Source of the DNA: Cellulomonas terrae
GTDB lineage: Bacteria; Actinomycetota; Actinomycetes; Actinomycetales; Cellulomonadaceae
DNA length: 64,000 bases
Direction of reading: 5' to 3'
Assembly: GCF_007990265.1 (NCBI RefSeq)
Contig: NZ_BJWH01000006.1
Location: 1-64,000, forward strand
Under the pieces are notes generated by a model that did no database searches, had not been told where the DNA came from, and worked only from the letters and a program-made list of their open reading frames with translations. Each line of letters starts with the position of its first letter. Position 1 is the stretch's first letter. Shown here in pieces: positions 17,741 to 25,163 of this stretch. The position numbers and the translations under genes were made by a program.

Positions 17741-18247
17741 GTGAGCGACGCGCCACCGGTCCACCGCGAGCGCCAGCCCGGCGACGGCTGGGTCGAGTGC
17801 GCGTGCGGTCGTCGGCACTGGGGCCTGTGCGGGGCGGCAGGGCTGCTGCTGGTGCGTCGCGACGCGGACGGCACCCCCGTCGCCGTCGTGCTCCAGCACC
17901 GGGCGTTGTGGAGCGACCAGGGCGGGACGTGGGGCGTGCCGGGCGGTGCGCGGATGCCGGGCGAGTCCCCGGAGCACGCGGCACTGCGGGAGGCCGAGGA
18001 GGAGGCCGGGATCGACCGCGTGAGCGTGCGGCTGCGCGAGTCGCGCGTCCTGCAGCACGACGACTGGTCCTACACGACCGTGATCGCCGACGAGATCGGT
18101 CCGGTCCGCCCGACGGTCACCGACGCCGAGAGCGTCGAGCTGCGCTGGGTGCCCCTCGACGAGGTGACGGACCTGCCGCTGCTCCCCGCGTTCGCCGCCG
18201 CGTGGCCGATGCTGCGCGCCCGGATCGTGGCCCTCGGGGGATCCTGA
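17741..18247 (+). CDS. NUDIX hydrolase
   Basis: A 168-residue NUDIX pyrophosphohydrolase. The Nudix box runs from GGARMPGESPEH to REAEEEAGI (about residues 66-89), with all metal-binding Glu present. The N-terminus carries CACGRRHWGLCGAAG, a small Cys/His motif typical of this actinobacterial subfamily. The substrate (oxidised nucleotides, NDP-sugars or dinucleotides) is not predictable. The GTG start lies 8 nt after the carboxylase alpha-subunit stop, so it is probably co-transcribed with it. Confidence 0.88.
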   Translation: MSDAPPVHRERQPGDGWVECACGRRHWGLCGAAGLLLVRRDADGTPVAVVLQHRALWSDQGGTWGVPGGARMPGESPEHAALREAEEEAGIDRVSVRLRESRVLQHDDWSYTTVIADEIGPVRPTVTDAESVELRWVPLDEVTDLPLLPAFAAAWPMLRARIVALGGS

Positions 18248-18291
18248 CCGCCGGGCGGCCGGCCGCAGGCACCGCCCTGCACCTGCCGGGG

Positions 18292-18297
18292 TAATCT
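18292..18297 (+). promoter_or_regulatory. Leaderless -10 of the EEP phosphatase gene
   Basis: TAATCT, 7 nt before the GTG; the closest match to TATAAT among these elements. Confidence 0.65.
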
Positions 18298-18304
18298 CGC
18301 GCGC

Positions 18305-20263
18305 GTGACGTCCACCCCGCCCGCCGACCCTGCCGTCCGGACGCCCCCCGACGCCGGCACCCCGACGCGGGTCTGGCTCGTCGCCCTGCTGACGGTCATG
18401 TGCGTCGAGATGATCCGCGCGAGCGGCCCGCTGCTGGACCGGGCGTTCGCCGCAGGGGTCGTGAACGCTGCGCTGACGGCGCTGGGCACCTACGCGGCGG
18501 CCGGGCTCGTCGCCGCCCTCCTGCTGCTCGCGGTCGGCCGCACCTCGGGGACGCCCGACGCCCGCACCCTGCTGGTCGGCTCCGCCGTGCTGGGCACACT
18601 GCGCCTCGTCGTGCAGGCCCTCGACGGCGCGGCGCTGTTCGTCGTCGGCCTCGTCGCCGTCGCCGTCGCCGTGGGGGTGCTCACCCTGGCGGTGGCGTTC
18701 GTCGCCGGCCGGCCGGCCGGTGGCCGTCAGGCGGCGATCGGGCTGGTGATCGGCTGCGGCCTGTCGGTCGGGCTCCAGCTCGTGCTGGGCACGTGGGACG
18801 CGGTGTGGCGCGACGGCTGGACAGGCTGGGTCGTCGCCGTCGTGCTCGCCGTCGGTGTCGTCGTGACCGCTCGGGGGCTCGTCGCGTTCACGGCCGCGTC
18901 GTCGTCGGAGGCGACCGGACGTCCGCGACGGCTGTGGGTGCTCGGGCTGTTCCTGGCGCTCGCCGCGATGATCGTCGCCAACCCGGCGTTCGTCGCCTCG
19001 CAGTCCGGGGTCGCGCTCGGGTGGGCGGGGCTCGTCGTCGTCGTCGCGAACGCGCTCGGCGCCTGGACTCTGCTGCGCCCCGACCCGTGGCCGGGCGCGG
19101 TCCGGGTCGCGGCAGCCGTGCTGCTGGTCGCCGGGGTCGGGTGCGCGCTGTGGCTGACCGGGATCGCGGCGCTGGCGGCCGTGGTGGTGCTCCAGCTGAC
19201 GCTCGGGATCGTCCTGTCGACAGCGCTGAGCGCCCACCGGCCCGCCCCGCGCGGCATCCCTCGCACGGGGGCCGCGACGCTGGTGGTGGGCCTCGGCACC
19301 ATCGGACCGCTGCTGCTCTACATGCTCGACTACGACGTCCCGCTCCCCGTCGACAACGTCTGGGTGATCGTCCTGGCGGCGCTCGGCCTGGCCCTGTCCG
19401 GCCTGCGTCGCCGCACCCCGGGGGCGGTCCCGGCGATCACCAGCCCCGACCGGCTGCCCGCCCGGACCAGCTCCGTGCGGCTGCTGATCCTGCCCGCGGT
19501 GGTCCTCGCGGTGGTCGGGCTGGTGCCGTCGACGACCAGCACCACAGGGTCCGACGTGCCCGAGCGCGCGGCCGACGAGCCCCTGACGCTCGTCGACTGG
19601 AACCTGCACTACGGCGTCTCGCCGCTGACCGCGGTGGACCTGGAGGGCATCGCGGCGACGATCGAGGCACAGGACCCCGACGTCGTCACGCTGCAGGAGG
19701 TCCAGCGCGGCTGGGTGTTCGGTGGCGGCTCGGACATGGCCACGTGGCTGGCGCACCGCCTCGACATGACCATCCACGTCGCGCCCGCAGCGGACCACCA
19801 GTTCGGGAACGCTGTCCTGGCGCGTTCCGAGCTGACCGACGTCGTCGTCCATCCCCTGCCCTACGGTGCCGGACCGCAGAGCCGCTCGGCGTTGTCGACC
19901 ACCCTGACCACCGCGGACGGCACCCCGCTGCGCGTCACGTCGATCCACACCCAGCACCGCGAGTCGAACACCCCGACCCGCCTGGAGCAGCTCGAGGCGT
20001 GGGCGCAGGCCGAACCGGTCACGCCGCCCGCGGTGCTGGCGGGCGACCTCAACGCCGAGCCCGCCTGGCCCGAGATCGAGCTGCTGGAGGCCGCGGGGTG
20101 GGTGCCCGCGGAGGACGGTCTGACGTCGCCCGCCGCCGACCCGGAGCACAAGATCGACTGGGTGTTCGGCCAGGGCGTCACGTTCACCGAGGCCACCGTG
20201 CTGACGGAGCCCCAGCAGTCGGACCACCTCCCGCTGGTCGCGCGCTTCACCGTCGGCGACTGA
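18305..20263 (+). CDS. Polytopic membrane protein with C-terminal EEP phosphatase domain
   Basis: A 652-residue two-part protein. Residues 25-410 are about ten to twelve hydrophobic helices. Residues 430-652 form an endonuclease/exonuclease/phosphatase domain: VDWNLHYG (metal Asn), DVVTLQEVQRG (metal Glu), AGDLNAEP (catalytic Asp/Asn) and the terminal SDHLPLVARF with the catalytic Asp-His pair. EEP domains cleave phosphodiesters in DNA, inositol phosphates or sphingomyelin. Whether the domain faces outside depends on the helix count, which I cannot fix by eye. It precedes the GH31 gene by 34 bp. The substrate is unknown; lipid headgroup or surface polymer cleavage is inference from the membrane tether. 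Confidence 0.85.
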   Translation: MTSTPPADPAVRTPPDAGTPTRVWLVALLTVMCVEMIRASGPLLDRAFAAGVVNAALTALGTYAAAGLVAALLLLAVGRTSGTPDARTLLVGSAVLGTLRLVVQALDGAALFVVGLVAVAVAVGVLTLAVAFVAGRPAGGRQAAIGLVIGCGLSVGLQLVLGTWDAVWRDGWTGWVVAVVLAVGVVVTARGLVAFTAASSSEATGRPRRLWVLGLFLALAAMIVANPAFVASQSGVALGWAGLVVVVANALGAWTLLRPDPWPGAVRVAAAVLLVAGVGCALWLTGIAALAAVVVLQLTLGIVLSTALSAHRPAPRGIPRTGAATLVVGLGTIGPLLLYMLDYDVPLPVDNVWVIVLAALGLALSGLRRRTPGAVPAITSPDRLPARTSSVRLLILPAVVLAVVGLVPSTTSTTGSDVPERAADEPLTLVDWNLHYGVSPLTAVDLEGIAATIEAQDPDVVTLQEVQRGWVFGGGSDMATWLAHRLDMTIHVAPAADHQFGNAVLARSELTDVVVHPLPYGAGPQSRSALSTTLTTADGTPLRVTSIHTQHRESNTPTRLEQLEAWAQAEPVTPPAVLAGDLNAEPAWPEIELLEAAGWVPAEDGLTSPAADPEHKIDWVFGQGVTFTEATVLTEPQQSDHLPLVARFTVGD

Positions 20264-20297
20264 GCACGTCCGGGGGCCGCGGGGGAAACTCGGGACC

Positions 20298-22643
20298 ATG
20301 ACGTCTCGTCGGCCCCTGCCCTCCCGCCCCGTCGCCGACCCGCGCGCGGTCGTCGCCGGTCCGACCTTCCGGATCACCGTGCTCACGGCCGGGCTGGTCC
20401 GGCTCGAGCACTCGGCGGACGGTGTGTTCGAGGACCGCGCGTCCACGTTCGCGCTGCACCGCGAGCTGCCGGTGCCCGACTTCCGGGTCATCGAGTCCGA
20501 GACGCACGTCGAGGTCGTCACGGACCGCCTGCACCTGGTGTACGACCGTCGCCCGTTCAGCACGAGCGGCCTGAGCGTCTCGGTGCTCGGCGGCGTCACC
20601 TCGTACCACTCGGTGTGGCGGTACGGCGAGGAGCCGTCGGGACTCGGCGGCACCGCGCGCACCCTCGACCTGGCCGACGGCGCGATCCCGCTGGAGCCCG
20701 GCGTGGTGTCCCGGCAGGGCTTCGCGGTCCTCGACGACTCCCGGTCGATGGTGTTCGACGACGAGGGGTGGGTCTGCCCGCGTGACGGCGACCGGACCGA
20801 CCTGTACGTGTTCGCCTACGGCCACGACTACCGCGACGCCCTGACGGCCTTCTACGCCGTCTCCGGCCCGACGCCCCTGCTCCCCCGGTTCGCGCTCGGC
20901 AACTGGTGGAGCCGGTTCCACCGGTACACCTCGGACACCTACGCGGCGCTGCTCGACCGGTTCGCCGACGAGGGCCTCCCGTTCTCCGTCGCTGTGATCG
21001 ACATGGACTGGCACGTCACCGACGTGGACCCGGCACTCGGGAGCGGCTGGACCGGCTACACGTGGAACCGGTCGCTGTTCCCCGACCCGGCGGCGTTCCT
21101 GACGTCGCTGCACGACCGCGGCCTGCGCGTGACGCTCAACGTGCACCCCGCCGACGGGGTCCGCCCGCACGAGGACGCCTACCCCGCGATGGCCGCGGCG
21201 CTGGGGACGCGGGACGGGGACCCCATCCCGTTCGACGTCACCGACCGCGCGTTCCTCGACGCCTACTTCGACGTCCTGCACCGCGGCCTCGAGGACGACG
21301 GTGTCGACTTCTGGTGGCTCGACTGGCAGTCCGGTCCGCACTCGCGCGTCGCCGGCATCGACCCGTTGTGGATGCTCAACCACTTCCACTTCCTGGACAG
21401 CGCCCGCGACGGGCGCCGGCCCCTGACGTTCTCCCGGTACGCCGGGCCCGGCAGCCACCGCTACCCCGTCGGGTTCAGCGGGGACACCGTCATCTCGTGG
21501 GCGTCGCTGGCGTTCCAGCCGTACTTCACGGCCACCGCGTCGAACATCGGCTACGGCTGGTGGAGCCACGACATCGGCGGTCACATGTTCGGCGGCAAGG
21601 ACGACGAGCTGGCCACCCGCTGGGTGCAGCTCGGGGTGTTCTCCCCGGTCCTGCGCCTCCACTCGGGCGCCAACCCGTTCACGACGAAGGAGCCGTGGAC
21701 GTTCGAGCCCGCCGCGCAGGCCGTGATGACCGAGCACCTGCGTCTGCGGCACCGCCTGGTCCCCTACCTGCACACGATGAACCACCGCGCCGCCTCGGAC
21801 GGTCGCCCCCTGGTGGAGCCGCTGTACCACCAGTGGCCCGACGCCCCGGAGGCCTACGACCAGCCGAACCAGTTCCTCTTCGGCACCGAGCTCCTCGTCG
21901 CGCCGCTGACGAGCCCGGCCGACCAGCACACCCGGCTCGCGTCGGTCCGCGCGTGGCTCCCCGCCGGCACGTGGGTGGACGTGTTCACCGGCCTGGTCTA
22001 CGACGGCGAACGCGAGCTGCTGCTGCACCGCGACCTGACGAGCATCCCGGTGCTGGCGCCGGCCGGCGCGATCGTCCCGCTCGACGCGGCCGCGGTCCCC
22101 GGCAACGACCCCGTGAACCCGACGTCGCTGGAGGTGCTGGTCGTCGTGGGGGCCGACGGGTCGTTCACGCTGGTCGAGGACGACGGCACCGACGACGGGA
22201 CCGCCCGCACTGCCGTGACGTTCACCGACGGCACGTTCACGGTCCACCCGGCCACCGGGTCCGTCACGGCCCTGCCCGCCACCCGCACGTGGACGGTCAC
22301 GTTCCTCGCGTTCGACGGCGCACCGGTCGTCCCCGGGTTCACCAGCCGGACGGAGCGTCACGACGGCCGCGTCTCGGTCACCGTCGACGACGTCCCGGTC
22401 GGCGCGACTCTCACCGTCGAGCTGGGCCCTGACCCGCAGCTCGCCCCGAACGACGTCGCCGGCCGCCTGTTCACCCTGCTCGACCGCGCGCAGATCAGCT
22501 ACGACCTGAAGTCCCGCATCCACCGGATCGCGACGTCGGACGCCCCCCTGTCGGTCCGCGTCAGCCACCTGCACTCGCTCCAGCTCGACCGGCCCTTGGC
22601 GGACGCGGTCGCCGAGCTCCTCCTGGCCCGCACCACGCCCTGA
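20298..22643 (+). CDS. Glycoside hydrolase family 31 (alpha-glucosidase-like)
   Basis: A 781-residue GH31 enzyme. The (beta/alpha)8 barrel spans about residues 190-540: the nucleophile Asp342 lies in WWLDWQSG and the acid/base Asp396 in GFSGDT. Substrate-site segments ALGNWWSRFHRYT, VIDMDWHVTDVD and GYGWWSHDIGGHMFGG are intact. Beta-sandwich domains flank the barrel, and about 60 residues after them (NDVAGRLFTLLDRAQISYDL onward) form an extra helical tail. There is no signal peptide, so it acts inside the cell on imported alpha-linked oligosaccharides. GH31 also includes alpha-xylosidases and sulphoquinovosidases, so substrate is not fixed. It follows the EEP gene closely and may share its transcript. 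Confidence 0.92.
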   Translation: MTSRRPLPSRPVADPRAVVAGPTFRITVLTAGLVRLEHSADGVFEDRASTFALHRELPVPDFRVIESETHVEVVTDRLHLVYDRRPFSTSGLSVSVLGGVTSYHSVWRYGEEPSGLGGTARTLDLADGAIPLEPGVVSRQGFAVLDDSRSMVFDDEGWVCPRDGDRTDLYVFAYGHDYRDALTAFYAVSGPTPLLPRFALGNWWSRFHRYTSDTYAALLDRFADEGLPFSVAVIDMDWHVTDVDPALGSGWTGYTWNRSLFPDPAAFLTSLHDRGLRVTLNVHPADGVRPHEDAYPAMAAALGTRDGDPIPFDVTDRAFLDAYFDVLHRGLEDDGVDFWWLDWQSGPHSRVAGIDPLWMLNHFHFLDSARDGRRPLTFSRYAGPGSHRYPVGFSGDTVISWASLAFQPYFTATASNIGYGWWSHDIGGHMFGGKDDELATRWVQLGVFSPVLRLHSGANPFTTKEPWTFEPAAQAVMTEHLRLRHRLVPYLHTMNHRAASDGRPLVEPLYHQWPDAPEAYDQPNQFLFGTELLVAPLTSPADQHTRLASVRAWLPAGTWVDVFTGLVYDGERELLLHRDLTSIPVLAPAGAIVPLDAAAVPGNDPVNPTSLEVLVVVGADGSFTLVEDDGTDDGTARTAVTFTDGTFTVHPATGSVTALPATRTWTVTFLAFDGAPVVPGFTSRTERHDGRVSVTVDDVPVGATLTVELGPDPQLAPNDVAGRLFTLLDRAQISYDLKSRIHRIATSDAPLSVRVSHLHSLQLDRPLADAVAELLLARTTP

Positions 22644-22683
22644 ATGACGTCGCCGCGCCCGGATGCGCGGCTCATGGCTTGGT

Positions 22684-22738
22684 CGAACCCGACATGGGCG
22701 CCGTTCAGCTGCCGATGGCGTCACTCAGGTCGGGTTCG
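22684..22738. terminator. Long-range inverted repeat between convergent genes
   Basis: Perfect 10-bp arms CGAACCCGAC and GTCGGGTTCG enclose 35 nt that can fold on themselves (CGCCGT against ATGGCG). It lies in the 109-bp gap between GH31 and lpdA and is probably a branched bidirectional terminator. Confidence 0.5.
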
Positions 22739-22752
22739 GCGGCGTACCGACG

Positions 22753-24204
22753 TCAGTCGTCGATGCGGTGGTGCAGGATCCGGGCGACCTCGGCGATCGT
22801 GCCGGACATCGACGGGTACACCGTCGCGGTCTCGGCGAGCTGGTCGGTGGTGAGGCGGTGCGTGACGGCGAGCGTCAGGGGGTAGATCGACTCGCTGGCA
22901 CGGGGGCCGACGACCACGGCGCCGAGCACGGTCCCGGTGCCGGCGTGGGCGAAGATCTTGATGAACCCGTCGCGCACGCCGAGCATCTTGGCGCGCGGGT
23001 TGCGGGCCAGCGGCAGCATGCTCACCGAGTACTTCACGCCCTGCTCGTGCAGCCGCGCCTCGGACGAGCCGACGGTCGCGATCTCGGGGGACGTGAAGAT
23101 GTTCGCGGACACCCCGCGCAGGGACAGCGGCTTGACGGCGTCGCCGAGCGCGTGGGCCATCGCGAGGCGGCCCTGCATGGCCGCGACGGACGCCAGCGGC
23201 AGCACCCCGGTCACGTCGCCGGCCGCGTAGATCCCGCGGACGTTGGTGCGGGACACCTTGTCCACCTCGATGTGGCCGGACGGCGTGAGCCGGACACCGG
23301 CCTCCTCCAGCCCCAGGCCGGCGGTGGTCGGGATCGAGCCGACCGCGAACAGGACGTGGGAGCCCTCGATGACGCGGCCGTCGGCGAGCGTGACCTCGAC
23401 GCCGTCGGCGGTCCGCCGGGCGCCGGCGGCACGCGACCGGGACATGACCGTCATGCCGCGGGTCTTGAACACGTCCTCGAGCAGCTGGGCGGCGTCGGCG
23501 TCCTCGCCGGGAAGCACGCGGTCGCGGCTGGAGACGAGCACGACGTCGGCGCCGAGCGAGGTGTACGCCCCGGCGAACTCGGCACCGGTGACCCCGGAGC
23601 CGACGACGATCAGCCGCTTCGGCAGGGCGTCCAGGTCGTACAGCTGCGTCCAGGTCAGGATCCGCTCGCCGTCGGGGCGGGCCGTGTCGAGCGTGCGCGG
23701 CGTCGCGCCCGTGGAGACCAGCACGACGTCGGCCTCGAGCGTGAGGTCCTCGACGCCGTCCTGCCGGGTGACGACCACCCGTGACGGGCCGTCGAGCCGC
23801 CCGCGGCCGATCACGATCTGCACGCCCTCGCGCTCCAGTCGCGCGCGGATGTCCGCGGACTGCGCAGCCGCGAGCGCCTTGACGCGGGTGTTCACGGCGG
23901 CGAGGTCGATGCTGTGCCGCAGCTGTTCGAGCGTGCCGCCGACGGCGCCGGACAGCGGCGTGCCGTCGAGGCGGATGCCGAGCTCGGGAGCGCGGTCCGC
24001 GATCGTCATCCACTCGGCGGTCGCGATGAGCGTCTTGGAGGGCACCACGTCGGTCAGCACCGCAGCACCACCCAGCCCCGCGGACTCGACGACGGTGACG
24101 TCCGCCCCGAGCCGGCGGCCGACGAGGGCCGCCTCGTACCCTCCTGGTCCGCCCCCGAGGACGACGACGCGGGCGGCGGGCGATGCGGTCGCGGGGGTGC
24201 TCAC
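22753..24204 (-). CDS. lpdA: LpdA-type NAD(P)H:quinone reductase (no redox Cys)
   Basis: A 483-residue flavoprotein disulphide reductase homologue. FAD-binding VVVLGGGPGGYEAAL, NAD(P)-binding VVGSGVTGAEFAG, YAAGDVTG and the dimerisation domain are all present. The redox-active CxxxxC of lipoamide dehydrogenase is replaced by GGAAVLTDVVPSK, and the C-terminal catalytic His-Glu pair is missing (VYPSMSGT). Mycobacterial LpdA (Rv3303c) has the same losses and acts as a quinone reductase, so this enzyme should not use disulphides. The GTG at 24204 is chosen by an 8-nt distance to CAGAAT. It diverges from the purine nucleoside phosphorylase gene, again as near Rv3303c-Rv3307. Confidence 0.9.
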   Translation of the reverse strand: MSTPATASPAARVVVLGGGPGGYEAALVGRRLGADVTVVESAGLGGAAVLTDVVPSKTLIATAEWMTIADRAPELGIRLDGTPLSGAVGGTLEQLRHSIDLAAVNTRVKALAAAQSADIRARLEREGVQIVIGRGRLDGPSRVVVTRQDGVEDLTLEADVVLVSTGATPRTLDTARPDGERILTWTQLYDLDALPKRLIVVGSGVTGAEFAGAYTSLGADVVLVSSRDRVLPGEDADAAQLLEDVFKTRGMTVMSRSRAAGARRTADGVEVTLADGRVIEGSHVLFAVGSIPTTAGLGLEEAGVRLTPSGHIEVDKVSRTNVRGIYAAGDVTGVLPLASVAAMQGRLAMAHALGDAVKPLSLRGVSANIFTSPEIATVGSSEARLHEQGVKYSVSMLPLARNPRAKMLGVRDGFIKIFAHAGTGTVLGAVVVGPRASESIYPLTLAVTHRLTTDQLAETATVYPSMSGTIAEVARILHHRIDD

Positions 24205-24212
24205 GAGCACCC

Positions 24213-24218
24213 ATTCTG
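24213..24218 (-). promoter_or_regulatory. Presumed leaderless -10 of lpdA
   Basis: CAGAAT on the minus strand, 8 nt before the GTG. Confidence 0.45.
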
Positions 24219-24246
24219 CCGGTCCTGCGGCCGGCGGCCAGCGCGT

Positions 24247-24252
24247 TAGCCT
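24247..24252 (+). promoter_or_regulatory. Leaderless -10 of the PNP gene
   Basis: TAGCCT, 6 nt before the ATG. Confidence 0.65.
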
Positions 24253-24258
24253 CGGTCC

Positions 24259-25098
24259 ATGAGCGACGTCACACCGGCCCCTGACCTCGACGACCCCGCG
24301 ACCGACCCGTTCGACGTCGCCCGAGCGGCTGCGGCGTACATCGCGCGGGCGACCGGGGTCGACCGGCACGACGTCCTGCTCGTGCTCGGCTCCGGCTGGG
24401 GTGGCGCCGCCGACCTGCTCGGCGAGACGGTCGCGGAGGTGCCGAGCCACGAGATCCCGGGGTTCTCGGCGCCCGCGGTGGCCGGCCACGGCGCGACCAC
24501 GCGGTCGATCCGCATCGAGGGCACCGACCGTCACGCCCTGGTGCTCGGCTCGCGCACCCACCTGTACGAGGGGCGCGGCGTCCGCCGGGTCGTGCACGGG
24601 GTCCGGACCGCGGCCGCGGCGGGGGTCTCGACGGTCGTCCTGACCAACGGTTGCGGAGGGCTGAACCCCGCCTGGAAGCCGGGCACACCCGTGCTCATCC
24701 GCGACCACATCAACCTCACGGCGACGTCTCCGCTCGAGGGCGCGACGTTCGTCGACCTCACGGACCTGTACTCGGCCCGACTCCGTGCGGTCGCCCGCGA
24801 GATCGACCCGACGCTCGACGACGGCGTCTACGTACAGTTCCCCGGACCGCACTACGAGACTCCCGCTGAGGTGAGGATGGCCGGGGTGCTGGGCGGCGAC
24901 CTCGTCGGCATGTCCACGACGCTGGAGGCGATCGCGGCGCGGCACGCCGGGCTGGAGGTCCTCGGCATCTCCCTCATGACGAACCTCGGCGCCGGGATCA
25001 GCCCCGAGCCGCTGTCGCACGAGGAGGTCCTCGAGGCGGGTCGCGCCGCGGGTCCGCGGATCAGCGCGCTGCTCGCCCAGATCGTGCGTCGGCTCTGA
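24259..25098 (+). CDS. punA: Purine nucleoside phosphorylase (trimeric type)
   Basis: A 279-residue enzyme that splits (deoxy)inosine and (deoxy)guanosine with phosphate into base and pentose-1-phosphate. It belongs to the trimeric class: phosphate loop LVLGSGWGG, TRSIRIEG, the NGCGGLNPAWKPG and RDHINLT segments, FPGPHYETPAEVRM for base and ribose, and the base-specific Asn in MTNLGAGIS. It supplies deoxyribose-1-phosphate for the mutase/DeoC route further along. The nearby mutase gene is adjacent to this one in M. tuberculosis but here is separated from it by the nitrate cassette. Confidence 0.93.
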   Translation: MSDVTPAPDLDDPATDPFDVARAAAAYIARATGVDRHDVLLVLGSGWGGAADLLGETVAEVPSHEIPGFSAPAVAGHGATTRSIRIEGTDRHALVLGSRTHLYEGRGVRRVVHGVRTAAAAGVSTVVLTNGCGGLNPAWKPGTPVLIRDHINLTATSPLEGATFVDLTDLYSARLRAVAREIDPTLDDGVYVQFPGPHYETPAEVRMAGVLGGDLVGMSTTLEAIAARHAGLEVLGISLMTNLGAGISPEPLSHEEVLEAGRAAGPRISALLAQIVRRL

Positions 25099-25103
25099 AC
25101 AGG

Positions 25104-25141
25104 GAAACCCTGCGGTAACCGGGCGGCACGCCTCGCGTAAC
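25104..25141 (+). promoter_or_regulatory. GlnR-type nitrogen-control site
   Basis: Boxes at exact 11-bp steps: GAAAC, six bases, GTAAC, six bases, GCACG (degenerate), six bases, GTAAC. This is the gTnAc-n6-GaAAc arrangement bound by actinobacterial GlnR, placed directly upstream of nitrate/nitrite reductase genes that are classical GlnR targets. Confidence 0.75.
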
Positions 25142-25149
25142 GGGGGCAC

Positions 25150-25163
25150 CGCACGATCGTGCG
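25150..25163. promoter_or_regulatory. 14-bp palindrome abutting the nasA start codon
   Basis: CGCACGATCGTGCG is perfectly symmetric and ends at the base before the ATG, where a Shine-Dalgarno would normally lie. It could be an operator or a 5' hairpin on the transcript. Confidence 0.5.

Noticed and set aside
17555-20662. A 1035-codon minus-strand frame over the NUDIX and EEP genes
   Set aside because: Its composition is antisense-like (Arg/Gln/Gly/Asp-rich) without any domain, while the plus-strand genes show full motif sets.
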